NCBI GenBank assembly: GCA_027314705.1
Contig: DAHVAJ010000012.1
Coordinates: 1 to 64,000, forward strand
From: Acidimicrobiaceae bacterium
GTDB taxonomy: Bacteria > Actinomycetota > Acidimicrobiia > Acidimicrobiales > RAAP-2
Direction: 5' to 3'
DNA length: 64,000 nucleotides
Of the stretch, positions 54,681-63,796 are shown one piece after another. The stretch's first letter is position 1. Every line of letters begins with the position of its first letter. The notes under the pieces were generated by a model, which was not told the DNA's origin, searched no databases, and saw only the letters and a program-made list of their open reading frames with translations. The translations under genes and the position numbers were made by a program.

Positions 54681-55772
54681 TCAGTCCCCTCCCGCGACAC
54701 GGGCACCGTCGAGCACCGAGCCCGACGCCGTGACCGCACCGGCGCCGATCACCGACACGCCCTGGATCACACAGCGCTGCCCGATGACCGCGCCCGGTCC
54801 CACGATCGAGTCGTCCACGGTGGCGTCCGCCGCCACCCGGGCGCCGGGCAGGAGCACCGAGCCCCGCACGGCGGCCCCCTCCTCGACCACCGAGGCGGCG
54901 CCCACGACCGAGTCCGTCACCGTGGCCCGGGCGGCGACGGCAGCACCCCGGCCGAGGAGCGCCCGGGCGAGGGTGGCGTCGGTGGCCTCGACCTCACCGA
55001 TGCGCCAGACGCCGGGTCCGAGCGTGGGGTCCTCGACGGCACCCGGGGCGGGCGGACCTCCACGGCGACCGGCGAGCAGGTCGCGGTGGGCCCGGAGGTA
55101 GGCGTCGGGCGTGCCGGTGTCGAGCCAGTAGGCGTCCGACCCCCGGGCGAAGAGCGCGCCGTCGGCCACCATGGCCGGGAAGGTCTCGCGCTCGATCGAG
55201 ACGCGGGCCCCCGGGAGGACGCGGCCCAGCACCGACGGCTCGAGCACGTAGATCCCGGCATTGATCAGGTTGGTCGGAGCCTCGTCGCGGGGCGGCTTCT
55301 CGATGAAGGCCTGCACCCGGCCCTCGTCGTCGGTGGGGACGACCCCGAAGCTCGAAGGGTCGTCGACCGGAGTGAGTCCGATGGTGCCCTCGGCCCCGTG
55401 CGCACGGTGGAAGGCGACCAGCTCAGTGATGTCGAAGTCGGTGAGGACGTCGCCATTCAGGACGACGAACGTGCCGTCGATGCCGGTGTGCTCTGCGGCG
55501 AACCGGATCGCACCGGCTGTGTCGAGGGGGCTGGGCTCCACCGCGTAGTGCGAGCGAACCCCGGCGATCACCCCGTCCGGGTACGCATCCGTGAAGGCGT
55601 CGGGCCGGTAGCCGAGCGAGAGCACGGCGTCGTCGATCCCGTGGTCGGCCAGGTGGCCGAGGACCCGCTCGATCATGGGCTGCTCCACGATCGGGAGCAT
55701 CTGCTTCGGGACGGTCAGCGTCAGGGGGCGGAGGCGGGTGCCCTCACCGCCCACCAGGACGACCGCCCTCAA
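54681..55772 (-). CDS. manC: Mannose-1-phosphate guanylyltransferase-like protein
   Basis: 363 residues: nucleotidyl-transferase domain (VVLVGGEGTRLRPLTLTVPKQMLP in parts, FVVLNGDVLTDFDI, INAGIYVLEPSVL, RVSIERETFPAMVADG, YWLDTGTPDAYL) and a C-terminal left-handed beta-helix. Closest in form to the mycobacterial GDP-mannose pyrophosphorylase next to wbbL. The start is a TTG that overlaps the upstream stop as TTGA, the only TTG I support here. dTTP use cannot be ruled out. Confidence 0.85.
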   Translation of the reverse strand: MRAVVLVGGEGTRLRPLTLTVPKQMLPIVEQPMIERVLGHLADHGIDDAVLSLGYRPDAFTDAYPDGVIAGVRSHYAVEPSPLDTAGAIRFAAEHTGIDGTFVVLNGDVLTDFDITELVAFHRAHGAEGTIGLTPVDDPSSFGVVPTDDEGRVQAFIEKPPRDEAPTNLINAGIYVLEPSVLGRVLPGARVSIERETFPAMVADGALFARGSDAYWLDTGTPDAYLRAHRDLLAGRRGGPPAPGAVEDPTLGPGVWRIGEVEATDATLARALLGRGAAVAARATVTDSVVGAASVVEEGAAVRGSVLLPGARVAADATVDDSIVGPGAVIGQRCVIQGVSVIGAGAVTASGSVLDGARVAGGD

Positions 55773-56542
55773 GACTTGGATCCGCCGGCTGGCTGCGTCG
55801 TCGACGTCGGAGCGGTCGTGGCCGTGGGCAGGGTCGACGCCGTGGGCAGGGTCGACGCCGTGGAACCGGCCCCGCCCGTCGCCGCCGAGATGAGGTTGGT
55901 GATGGCCTGCGCGGGCGGCTTGGGCACGGTGGTGGCCGCCGGGACGAACGCCATGGTGATCAGCTGGCCGTTGGCGAAGAGGAGGTCCTGGGGCTGGCCG
56001 CTCGTCTGCGAGCCCGTCTTCGAGGTGAAGTTGGGCCAGCTGTAGACCACGACCACGCCGGGCTTGCCCGCGTCGGGCGTGCCCGTCGGGCAGATCTTGC
56101 CGTTGGTGTAGACGGCCTGGCCCGGGTAGCGCAGGGTCGAATTGTCGAGCTCGAGGCCCTTGTAGCCGGAGACGAACTTGCCCAGGGTGGCGTTGTGCCC
56201 CGACTCCGAGCTGTTCTTCGGGTGGATGGTGAGGACGCCGTTGCCGTTGGCGACCAGCCCGGTGGATCCGGAGGTCGGGCTGGCCGGGAGGTCGGGCTGC
56301 ATCTTGCCGCAGATGTCGATGCCCAGCGCCGCGTACCAGACCTGCTGGGTGGTCGGTGGCCCCGAGGAGCTGGCCGTCTGGTGCGTCCTCTGGTACCGGC
56401 TGAAGCCGATGAGCAGGAGCCCGAGCACGCAGATGACCACCAGGCTGGCGTAGAAGTTGACCGGTCGTTTGCCTCGATAGGTCTTTCCGCCCCCCGTGGT
56501 GGCGGCGCGCTGGACCCACTTGCCCGTCGGATTGCTGGCCAT
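55769..56542 (-). CDS. Membrane-anchored protein of unknown function
   Basis: 257 residues. Basic cytosolic lead, one membrane helix (about 30-48), then an external domain with the phrases WYAALGIDICGKMQP, NGVLTIHPKNSSESGHNATLGKF (in parts) and GKPGVVVVYSWPNF, and a Thr/Ser/Pro/Ala tail (STLPTASTLPTATTAP). It recalls a family of actinobacterial proteins with HxxHGDG-like motifs, but several of the His are replaced by Asn or Val. Placed between wbbL and the pyrophosphorylase; function unknown. Confidence 0.75.
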   Translation of the reverse strand: MASNPTGKWVQRAATTGGGKTYRGKRPVNFYASLVVICVLGLLLIGFSRYQRTHQTASSSGPPTTQQVWYAALGIDICGKMQPDLPASPTSGSTGLVANGNGVLTIHPKNSSESGHNATLGKFVSGYKGLELDNSTLRYPGQAVYTNGKICPTGTPDAGKPGVVVVYSWPNFTSKTGSQTSGQPQDLLFANGQLITMAFVPAATTVPKPPAQAITNLISAATGGAGSTASTLPTASTLPTATTAPTSTTQPAGGSKS

Positions 56543-56554
56543 GACCGCCTCACA

Positions 56555-57478
56555 CTACAGCGTGGGATCCGGGCCCTCCGTCAAGGCGCCGGGCGCCGGG
56601 GGCCGGCCACGGGCGGCACGGGCCAGGGTGGCCAGGACGGTCCGGACGGCGAGCCCGAGAGCCACGAGCGGCAGCAGGCCCCGCCGCCAGCCGCTCGCGG
56701 AGCGGGCGGCGAACCGGAGCAGGGAGCGGTGGTGCTCCACGATCATCCGGTAGGGGTGGCGGTCGGTCGAGACGCCCTGGGTGTGGGTGACCTCGGCGGC
56801 GGGCACGTAGGCCACCCGCCATCCGGCGCGGCCCAGTCGCCAGCACAGGTCCACGTCCTCGGCGTACATGAAGTACGACTCGTCGAACCCGCCCACCGCC
56901 TCGAACGCCGACCGGCGGACGAGGAAGCAGGCGCCCGACACCCAGTCGGCGGGCACCGGGACCGTGTCCCCGGCCCGGTCGAGCTCGGCCCGCTGGTAGG
57001 AGCGGGTGAAACGGTTGCCGGGGGCGAAGAGCCCGAGCAGGGCGTGGCCGGTCGCGTCGACCAGGGTCGGGAAGTGCCGGACCGACGGGTAGCGGTCCCC
57101 GGCGGGCGTCCGCACCAGGGGTCCGCACAGTGCCCAGCCGGGATCGTCGTCGAGCGCCGCGACCAGGGCGGCCACCGCCCCCCCGGAGACCCGGAGGTCG
57201 GGGTTGCACACCAGCACGTACGGCGCGGCAGTGGCTGCCACCCCGCGGTTGGCCCCCGAGCCGTAGCCGAGGTTGGCGCCGGGCCGGAGCACCACGAGGT
57301 CCGGGTCGTCGGCCCGGGCCCGGTGGACCGATCCGTCGGCGGAGCCGTTGTCCACCACCACGAGCTCCTCGACGCCGGCGTCCCGCAGGTCGGCGGCGCA
57401 GCGGGCCAGGGCCGGCCCGGACTCGAAGTTCACGATGACTGCGGCGGCACGCTCTCGGGGGCCGCCGCCGCCGGTCAC
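56555..57478 (-). CDS. wbbL: GT2 rhamnosyltransferase, WbbL-like
   Basis: 307 residues. Matches mycobacterial WbbL, which puts rhamnose on GlcNAc-PP-decaprenol, the linker between peptidoglycan and arabinogalactan. Shared features are [72 protein letters not shown] in segments and [16 protein letters not shown] overlaps the preceding GT2 stop (GTGA). The rhamnose donor fits rmlB/rmlD nearby. Name by similarity; acceptor not proven. Confidence 0.82.
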   Translation of the reverse strand: MTGGGGPRERAAAVIVNFESGPALARCAADLRDAGVEELVVVDNGSADGSVHRARADDPDLVVLRPGANLGYGSGANRGVAATAAPYVLVCNPDLRVSGGAVAALVAALDDDPGWALCGPLVRTPAGDRYPSVRHFPTLVDATGHALLGLFAPGNRFTRSYQRAELDRAGDTVPVPADWVSGACFLVRRSAFEAVGGFDESYFMYAEDVDLCWRLGRAGWRVAYVPAAEVTHTQGVSTDRHPYRMIVEHHRSLLRFAARSASGWRRGLLPLVALGLAVRTVLATLARAARGRPPAPGALTEGPDPTL

Positions 57479-58212
57479 GGTTCGATCCGGACGAACCGGT
57501 ACTTGATGAGGGCGCGGAGCGCCCCGACGCCGTCACGCCAGGTGATCTTCTTCCCCTCGCCCATCTCGCGCCCGGCGTAGGAGATGGGCACCTCGTAGAT
57601 CCGGTGGCCGCGCCGGAGGACCTTGGCCGTGATCTCGGGCTCGAAGTCGAACCGGTCCGATTCGATGGTCAGCCCCTCGAGCACCTTGCGGTCGAAGAGT
57701 TTGTAGCAGGTCTCCATGTCGGACATGGTCGACGAGTAGAGGACGTTGGTCACCAGTGAGAGGAAGCGGTTGCCGATCCAGTGGAGGGGCAGCATGTTCT
57801 TGCGCTCGCCCGTGAACCGGCTCCCGTACACCACCCGGGCCTTGCCCCGGAGGACGGGCTCGAGCAACCGGGGCCAGTCGGCCGGGTCGTACTCGAGGTC
57901 GGCGTCCTGGATGAGGAGCAGGTCGCCCCGGATCGCCGCCAACCCGGTGCGGATGGACGCCCCCTTCCCCCGGTTCTCGCCGTGGGTGATCACCCGGACG
58001 GTCGAGTCGCCGAGGGCGGCCAGCACCTTGTCGGTGCCGTCGGAGGAGCCGTCGTCGACGGCCACCACCTCCACCGCCACCGGGAGTTCGACGGCCCGGA
58101 TGCGGCGGATGACCTCGGCCACCGTGACCCGCTCGTTGTAGACGGGCACGATCACCGACAGCAGGTGATAGCCACCGTCCTCCTCGGTCGTCGGTTCCTC
58201 GGCGTCAGGCAT
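57475..58212 (-). CDS. GT2 glycosyltransferase, DPM1-like
   Basis: 245 residues: [76 protein letters not shown]. This is the dolichol/polyprenyl-phosphate sugar synthase type without membrane helices. It probably makes a polyprenyl-phosphate-linked sugar for GT-C enzymes such as the large membrane protein at 34-36 kb. Overlaps wbbL (GTGA). Confidence 0.88.
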   Translation of the reverse strand: MPDAEEPTTEEDGGYHLLSVIVPVYNERVTVAEVIRRIRAVELPVAVEVVAVDDGSSDGTDKVLAALGDSTVRVITHGENRGKGASIRTGLAAIRGDLLLIQDADLEYDPADWPRLLEPVLRGKARVVYGSRFTGERKNMLPLHWIGNRFLSLVTNVLYSSTMSDMETCYKLFDRKVLEGLTIESDRFDFEPEITAKVLRRGHRIYEVPISYAGREMGEGKKITWRDGVGALRALIKYRFVRIEP

Positions 58213-58299
58213 GGTGTCGCACTCCTGATCCTCGTCTGTCAGTCGGGCCCCCGGCAGTCTCCCCCAACGTCGGCACGACGGCCGGGCTCCTGAAGGGGC

Positions 58300-59253
58300 T
58301 CACGGCACGTCGGGGAGCCCGGCGGACCCGGCCAGGTGGGTGGCCGTCCGGGCCAGGCCGTCGGCCAGGCTGGTGGTGGGCTCCCAGCCGAGCTCCCGCC
58401 GGGCCCGGGTGATGTCCGGACGGCGGCGGGTCGGGTCGTCGGTGGGGAGGGGGCGGTGCTCGACCACCGAGGACGACCCGAGCAGCTCGATGACCGTGCG
58501 GGCCAGCTGCAGGACGGTGTACTCGTCCGGGCTCCCGATGTTGACCGGCCCGGTCAGGTCCGAGTCCAGCAGCGCCACGAGGCCGCGTACCTCGTCCTCG
58601 ACGTAGCAGAGGCTGCGGGTCTGGCTGCCGTCGCCGTAGACGGTCAGCGGCTCGCCCCGGAGGGCCTGGAGGAGGAAGTTCGACACCACCCGGCCGTCGT
58701 CGGGACGCAGGCGCGGCCCGTAGGTGTTGAAGATGCGGGCGATGACCACGTCGGTGCCGCGACGGCGGTGATGGGCCATGGTGAGCGCCTCGGCGAACCG
58801 CTTGGCCTCGTCGTAGACGCTGCGGGGACCCACCGGGTTGACGTTGCCCCAGTACCCCTCGCTCTGGGGATGGACCTCCGGATCGCCGTAGACCTCGCTG
58901 GTGGAGGCCAGCAGGAAGCGGGCGTCGTGGCGGCGGGCCAGCTCGAGCCCGTGACGCGTCCCCTCGCTGCCCACGGCCAGGGTCTCGAGGGGGAGGGCCA
59001 GGTAGTCGGGGGGCGATGCCGGGCTGGCCAGGTTGCAGACCGCGCTCACGGGTCCGTCCACCGGGATGCCCCTCGAGACGTCGGCCTCGACGAGGGCAAA
59101 TCCGGGATGGTCGTCCAGGTGGGCCACGTTGGCCCGCCGTCCGGTGGAGAAGTCGTCCACGCAGACGACCGCGTCCCCGCGGCCGAGCAGGTGGTCGCAG
59201 AGGTGGGAGCCGAGGAAGCCTCCCCCGCCGAGCACGACGATCCGCGCGCTCAT
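58300..59253 (-). CDS. uxs: UDP-glucuronate decarboxylase (UDP-xylose synthase)
   Basis: 317 residues: VLGGGGFLGSHLCDHLL, VCVDDFSTGR, STSEVYGDPEVHPQSE, GPRSVYDEAKRFAEAL, RIFNTYGPRLRPDDGRVVSNFLLQAL in pieces. The PDDGRVVSNF stretch and the YxxxK are the usual marks of UXS, which turns UDP-glucuronate into UDP-xylose. It overlaps the UDP-glucose dehydrogenase gene (ATGA), which supplies the substrate. This pair argues for a pentose in the envelope glycan. Confidence 0.9.
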   Translation of the reverse strand: MSARIVVLGGGGFLGSHLCDHLLGRGDAVVCVDDFSTGRRANVAHLDDHPGFALVEADVSRGIPVDGPVSAVCNLASPASPPDYLALPLETLAVGSEGTRHGLELARRHDARFLLASTSEVYGDPEVHPQSEGYWGNVNPVGPRSVYDEAKRFAEALTMAHHRRRGTDVVIARIFNTYGPRLRPDDGRVVSNFLLQALRGEPLTVYGDGSQTRSLCYVEDEVRGLVALLDSDLTGPVNIGSPDEYTVLQLARTVIELLGSSSVVEHRPLPTDDPTRRRPDITRARRELGWEPTTSLADGLARTATHLAGSAGLPDVP

Positions 59254-60668
59254 CGACGGCCGATCCCGGTGTAGGTGAAGCCGAGGCGGCGGACCTGGGC
59301 CGGGTCGAGGAGGTTGCGGGCGTCGACCACGACCGGCGCGGCCAGGGCGTCGCGCACCCGGACGAAGTCGAGCCACCGGAACTCGTCCCACTCTGTGAGC
59401 ACGACCACGGCGGCTGCGCCCTCGCACGCTGCGTAGGCGTCGGGATAGGCCAGGATCGCACCGGGCGACGATGCGGGCGCCGGGAACCCGGGCACCGCGG
59501 AGCACTGCTCCCCGGCCGGTACGTGGACGGTGGGGTCGTAGGCCCGCACGACGGCACCCTCCTCGGCCAGGCGCAGCGCCACTTCCACCGCCGGGGAGTT
59601 GCGCAGGTCGTCGGTGCCGGCCTTGAAGGTGAGGCCCCACACGGCCACGGTGGCACCGGCGACGCCCGGGCCCGCTCCGTGGCCTGCCACCGCGGACCGC
59701 ACCTTGGCCACGACCCGCTCGAACTGCTCGTCGTTGGTGGCGATGGCCCCCTGCAGGAAGGAGAAGTCGTAGCCGGCCTGCTGACCGATGTGCACCAGCG
59801 CCCGGGTGTCCTTGGGCAGGCAGCTGCCCCCCCATCCGGGGCCCGGCTTCAGGTACTCGAACCCGATCCGCTTGTCGTAGCCGAGGCCGAGGATGACGTC
59901 GCGGACATCGGCGCCGACCGCCTCGCAGAGCCCGGCCACCGCGTTGATGAAGCTCAGTTTGGTGGCGAGGAAGGCGTTCGAGGCGTACTTGATGGTCTCG
60001 GCCGTGGCCGCGTCGGTGATGAGGAGGGGCGCCCGGGTGCCGGCGAACAGCTCGCCGACCCGGGCGGCGGCGGACTGGTCGTCGGCGCCGACCACGATCC
60101 GCTCGGGGTGGAGGCTGTCACCCACGGCCGTGCCCTCCCGGAGGAACTCGGGATTGGAGACGACCTGGAGGTCGGTGCGTCCGAGCACCCGCTCGACCAC
60201 CAGGGTGGACCCGACGGGAACCGTCGACTTGTTGACGATGACCGTGCCCGGGGCCAGGTGCGGAGCGATCTCGGTCGCCACCGCCTCGACGTAGGACAGG
60301 TCGGCCGACCCGTCGGCGGCCTGGGGGGTGGGGACGCAGAGGAAGACGAACTCGGCCCCCTCCACAGCTGCCGTGGCACCGAGCACGAACCGGAGGCGGC
60401 CTGACTGCTGGCCCTCGCGGACCAGGTCCTCGAGGTGCTCCTCGACGATGGGGACGCGGCCCTCCTGGAGCATGGCCACCTTGACCGGGTCGGCGTCGCC
60501 GCACGTGACCCGGTGGCCGAGATGGGCCAGCGTGGCCGCGGTGGGCAGCCCCACGTAGCCGACGCCGATGACGGCGACGGCGCGCGGACTGCCGGCAGAC
60601 GCCCGGGTCGGACGGTCGGGCGCCGCGTCGGACCCGGCCAGCCGGTGCTCGCCTGGGCTGGAGGTCAT
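59250..60668 (-). CDS. ugd: UDP-glucose 6-dehydrogenase
   Basis: 472 residues. NAD motif VAVIGVGYVGLPTAATLAHLG split at the end, NKSTVPVGSTLVVERV, NPEFLREGTAV, KYASNAFLATKLSFINA, catalytic Cys in GGSCLPKDTRAL, and LTFKAGTDDLRNSP. Oxidises UDP-glucose to UDP-glucuronate. ATG 60668 with GGAGGG four bases or so upstream; a poorly conserved lead of about 28 residues precedes the Rossmann fold. Confidence 0.95.
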   Translation of the reverse strand: MTSSPGEHRLAGSDAAPDRPTRASAGSPRAVAVIGVGYVGLPTAATLAHLGHRVTCGDADPVKVAMLQEGRVPIVEEHLEDLVREGQQSGRLRFVLGATAAVEGAEFVFLCVPTPQAADGSADLSYVEAVATEIAPHLAPGTVIVNKSTVPVGSTLVVERVLGRTDLQVVSNPEFLREGTAVGDSLHPERIVVGADDQSAAARVGELFAGTRAPLLITDAATAETIKYASNAFLATKLSFINAVAGLCEAVGADVRDVILGLGYDKRIGFEYLKPGPGWGGSCLPKDTRALVHIGQQAGYDFSFLQGAIATNDEQFERVVAKVRSAVAGHGAGPGVAGATVAVWGLTFKAGTDDLRNSPAVEVALRLAEEGAVVRAYDPTVHVPAGEQCSAVPGFPAPASSPGAILAYPDAYAACEGAAAVVVLTEWDEFRWLDFVRVRDALAAPVVVDARNLLDPAQVRRLGFTYTGIGRR

Positions 60669-60738
60669 CGGTCCCTCCGGTCGGGCTCTGGCGCCTCGGG
60701 GGCCGCCGGCCGGGGCGGCCCGGACCGGTGGGCCCTCG

Positions 60739-61713
60739 TCACCCCGCCCCCCCGAGCGGAGCCGCCGGGCCGGTCCCGGACAGGGCGCCGACCAGCCTGG
60801 CCAGGGCGTCCTCCCACGCCGGCAGCACCGGCAGGTCCGACAGGCGCAGGGCGGCGTTGTCGAGCCGCGAGTTGGCCGGGCGGGGCGCGGGACGGGGCGG
60901 ATCGAGGTCGGCGGTCGCAACGGGCTCGACCCGGCCGGGGTCCTGACCGGCGGCGGCCAGCACGGCTCGGGCGAACCCGAACCAGGTGGTCTCCCCGTGG
61001 TTGGTCACATGGAACGTGCCGGGACGGCGGTCGACCCCCAACCGCACCACGGCCCGGGCGAGATCGGCCGTGAAGGTCGGGCATCCCCGCTGGTCGTCCA
61101 CGAAGCGAAGCGGGACGTCGGTGGAGGCGGCGGCCAGACGGAGCACGGTCTTCACCATGTTGGCACCGTGGGCCCCGCTCACCCAGGACGTCCGGACCAC
61201 GGTGGCGTGGTGGCCGGCGATGGCCCGTACCTCCTCCTCGCCACCGAGCTTGCTGCGGCCGTAGACCGACCGAGGGGCGGGCCTGTCCCACTCCACGTAG
61301 GGCCGCTCGGCCGTGCCGTCGAAGACGTAGTCGGTCGACAGATAGACGAGATGGGCGCCGACCTCCGCTGCCGCCTCGGCCACGTGGCGGGTGCCGAGAG
61401 CGTTCACCGCGAACGCCGTGTCCGGATCGGACTCGCACGCGTCGACGGCGGTGTACGCCCCGGCGTGGAGCACCAGCTCGGGCCGGAACCCGTCGGCGAG
61501 CGCCCGCACGGCATCGCGATCCCGCAGGTCGACCGTGTCGACGTCGGTGGCCAAGACCTCGTAGAGCCCCTCGGCGACGGGCGGGAGGACGGAACCGTAC
61601 TGGGCACCGACCGGGAGGCCACCGGCCGGGACGGCACCGGCCAGGACGGCCCCGACGTCCCGGCCGAGCTGGCCGTTACCGCCGGTGACGAGCACCCGAC
61701 GCCTGCGGGTCAC
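60739..61713 (-). CDS. rmlD: dTDP-4-dehydrorhamnose reductase
   Basis: 324 residues. VLVTGGNGQLGRDV, AGAYTAVDACESDPDTAFAVN in parts, YLSTDYVFDGTAERPY, YGRSKLGGE, RTSWVSGAHGANMVKTVLRLA in parts, DDQRGCPTF. Last step to dTDP-L-rhamnose. GTG 61713 overlaps the rmlB stop (GTGA). Confidence 0.93.
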   Translation of the reverse strand: MTRRRRVLVTGGNGQLGRDVGAVLAGAVPAGGLPVGAQYGSVLPPVAEGLYEVLATDVDTVDLRDRDAVRALADGFRPELVLHAGAYTAVDACESDPDTAFAVNALGTRHVAEAAAEVGAHLVYLSTDYVFDGTAERPYVEWDRPAPRSVYGRSKLGGEEEVRAIAGHHATVVRTSWVSGAHGANMVKTVLRLAAASTDVPLRFVDDQRGCPTFTADLARAVVRLGVDRRPGTFHVTNHGETTWFGFARAVLAAAGQDPGRVEPVATADLDPPRPAPRPANSRLDNAALRLSDLPVLPAWEDALARLVGALSGTGPAAPLGGAG

Positions 61714-62741
61714 GGTGCCGAGGCAGCCCGGGGGCCCGCGGCCGGGTCCCATGCGCCCTCGAGCACCGGGGCGCGGTCCCGGAGGGGCTCCCACCAGCTG
61801 CGATGGTCGGCGTACCAGGCGACGGTGTCGGCCAGCCCCTGGGCGAAGTCGACCGTGGGAGCCCAGCCGAGGGCGGTGCGGATCTTCGTCGAGTCGAGCA
61901 GGTACCGCCGGTCGTGGCTCGGGCGGTCGGGGACGATCTCCTTGAGCGACGGCGGCTTGCCGGTGGCGGCCAGGACGGCATCGGCGATCTCCTCGATGCT
62001 GGCCTCGACCCCGCTGCCCACGTTGTACGTCTCGCCCACCACGCCCCGCTCGAGCACGAGCTCGACGGCCCGGCAGTGGTCGAGGACGTGGAGCCACTCC
62101 CTCGTGTTCCGGGTCGAGGCGTACAGGGGGAGCGGTCGGTCGTCGAGCGCCCGCGCCGTGAACAGCGGGATGACCTTCTCGGGGAACTGGAAGGGCCCGT
62201 AGTTGTTCGAGCAGTTGGTGATGGTGGCCGGCAGCCCGAAGGTCTCCACGTAGGCCCGCACGGCGTGGTCGGCACCGGCCTTGGACGCGTTGTAGGGCGT
62301 CCTGGGCCGGTAGGGCGACTCCTCGGTGAAGACGTCGTCGGAGTCGAGGGGCAGGTCGCCGTAGACCTCGCACGTGGAGATGTGGTGGAAGCGGGCCACG
62401 CCGTGCCGCCTGGCCGCCTCGGCCAGCGTCTGGGTGCCGAGCACGTTGGTCCGGAAGAAGCGGCCCGGGTCGAGGATGGCCAGGCTGTTGTGGGACTCGG
62501 CCGCGAAGTTGACGACGACGTCGATCTCGTGGTCGGCCAGGGTGGCCGTGACGGCATCGAGGTCCCCGATGTCGCCTTCCACGAAGGCGATGCGGTCCTC
62601 GACGTCGGCCAGGTTGGGCCGGTTGCCGGCGTAGGTGAGCACGTCGAGGGCGACCACGGCGTCGTCGGGGTGACGCTCGACCCAGTAGCGGACGAAGTTG
62701 GAACCGATGAAGCCGGCGCCGCCGGTCACGAGGAGGTGCAC
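61710..62741 (-). CDS. rmlB: dTDP-glucose 4,6-dehydratase-like, catalytic Asp changed
   Basis: 343 residues: [91 protein letters not shown]. It is close to RmlB throughout, except that the catalytic STDEVYG of classical enzymes reads STCEVYG, with Asp replaced by Cys, and AAESHVDRS reads AAESHNSLA. Operon with rmlD supports the rhamnose role, but the chemistry may differ. GTG start behind TACGAT. Confidence 0.85.
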   Translation of the reverse strand: MHLLVTGGAGFIGSNFVRYWVERHPDDAVVALDVLTYAGNRPNLADVEDRIAFVEGDIGDLDAVTATLADHEIDVVVNFAAESHNSLAILDPGRFFRTNVLGTQTLAEAARRHGVARFHHISTCEVYGDLPLDSDDVFTEESPYRPRTPYNASKAGADHAVRAYVETFGLPATITNCSNNYGPFQFPEKVIPLFTARALDDRPLPLYASTRNTREWLHVLDHCRAVELVLERGVVGETYNVGSGVEASIEEIADAVLAATGKPPSLKEIVPDRPSHDRRYLLDSTKIRTALGWAPTVDFAQGLADTVAWYADHRSWWEPLRDRAPVLEGAWDPAAGPRAASAP

Positions 62742-62749
62742 GGGGGAGG

Positions 62750-62755
62750 ATCGTA
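62750..62755 (-). promoter_or_regulatory. -10 box (TACGAT) for rmlB-rmlD
   Basis: TACGAT on the minus strand ends eight bases before GTG 62741; the short pyrimidine-rich gap cannot hold a ribosome site. Confidence 0.45.
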
Positions 62756-62806
62756 GTCGTGGCCCGGCCGCCGGCCGCACGAACGGTCCCGGCCGCCGGG
62801 GCCGGG

Positions 62807-63586
62807 TCAGGACCCGGGGCGCAGGTGGATGACGTCCCCGGCCACCACCGTGCGGTCGCCGTTCGGGGTCCGAACGGCGAGGTGGCCCTCGGGGGTGATC
62901 CCGACGGCGTCTCCCTCCAGAGTGCCGTCGGGCAGTTCGACCCGGACCCGGGTCCCGAGGGTGTCGCAGGTGGAGGTGAGCTCCTCGACCAGGGCCCGGC
63001 GTCCGGCGGCGGTGGTGAGGTCCTCGACCCGCGGCTCCAGGGCAAGGAGGAAGGCGTCGAGCAGGGCGTCGAGGTCCACCGGCCGGCCGATCAGCTGGCG
63101 CAGGGACACGGCCAGGCCGGTGAGTTCGGGCGGGAGGTCGTCGGCGTCGGTCGGCCAGTTGGCGTTGATGCCGATCCCGACCACGACCGCGGCGGCGAGG
63201 GCGTCCGAGCCGGCACCGAGATCGGACTCGGCCAGCACGCCGGCCAGCTTGCGCCCGTCGGGCGCGACGAGGTCGTTCGGCCACTTGATGCCCACGCCGG
63301 TCGCCCCGAACCCCCGGATGGCCTCCACCGCGGCGAGGGCGACGGCGGTGGGGACCAGATGGCGGTCGGCCACCGTCACCTGGGGACGGAGCAGGACGGA
63401 GACGAGCAGGTTGGTTCCCGGTGGGGCCTCCCAGTGCCGGCCCAGCCGCCCGCGACCGGCCGACTGGTAGTCCGCCACGGCAACCGCCCCTTCCGGGGTG
63501 CCGGCCCGGGCCTCGCCGAGCAGATAGCGGTTGGTCGAGTCGATGGTGGCGAACCGGCGGATGTCCGTGAACCTGGTGCCCGGCAT
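62807..63586 (-). CDS. birA: Biotin-protein ligase, monofunctional
   Basis: Attaches biotin to carboxyl carrier proteins through biotinyl-AMP. 259 residues: [32 protein letters not shown] in part, [24 protein letters not shown] in parts, GIGINANW, and a C-terminal SH3-like domain. There is no N-terminal helix-turn-helix, so it does not act as a biotin repressor. Diverges from the biotin carboxylase gene, its likely client. Confidence 0.94.
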   Translation of the reverse strand: MPGTRFTDIRRFATIDSTNRYLLGEARAGTPEGAVAVADYQSAGRGRLGRHWEAPPGTNLLVSVLLRPQVTVADRHLVPTAVALAAVEAIRGFGATGVGIKWPNDLVAPDGRKLAGVLAESDLGAGSDALAAAVVVGIGINANWPTDADDLPPELTGLAVSLRQLIGRPVDLDALLDAFLLALEPRVEDLTTAAGRRALVEELTSTCDTLGTRVRVELPDGTLEGDAVGITPEGHLAVRTPNGDRTVVAGDVIHLRPGS

Positions 63587-63593
63587 GGCACAC

Positions 63594-63599
63594 ACCCTA
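63594..63599 (-). promoter_or_regulatory. -10 box (TAGGGT) for birA
   Basis: TAGGGT on the minus strand ends seven bases before the ATG at 63586; probably leaderless. Confidence 0.45.
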
Positions 63600-63634
63600 C
63601 GGCCCGTGCCAGGCTGGGAGCCCGGCGCCGCCTC

Positions 63635-63657
63635 CACCGCGCCGGACCGGCGCGGTG
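63635..63657. promoter_or_regulatory. Perfect ten-pair hairpin in the birA-accC gap
   Basis: CACCGCGCCG - GAC - CGGCGCGGTG. A second smaller one, CACGCC - GCGGA - GGCGTG, follows at 63672-63688. They lie in the 210-base divergent gap and may be operators or leader structure. Confidence 0.4.
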
Positions 63658-63760
63658 CCGGTTGGTCCCTCCACGCCGCGGAGGCGTGTCAGAGTGGGGA
63701 CCCGAGGGGCGCGGGCGCACCCGGCCGCCGACGGGGCCGGGGTCCCATCCCGTCGGACGG

Positions 63761-63790
63761 AGTCGAACCGGGTCGAATCGAGTCGAAAGG
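63761..63790 (+). repeat. Three 10-base phased GTCGAA repeats before accC
   Basis: GTCGAA occurs at 63762, 63772 and 63782, exactly ten bases (one helical turn) apart, as AGTCGAACCG-GGTCGAATCG-AGTCGAAAGG. The last copy ends about ten bases before the GTG start and includes AAAGG, a weak ribosome site. Confidence 0.8.
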
Positions 63791-63796
63791 CGCAGC

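Noticed and set aside
63752-63790. tRNA-like T-loop (GGTTCGACTCC) on the minus strand before accC
   Set aside because: No matching T-stem, acceptor stem or anticodon arm could be built; the match comes from the GTCGAA repeats.
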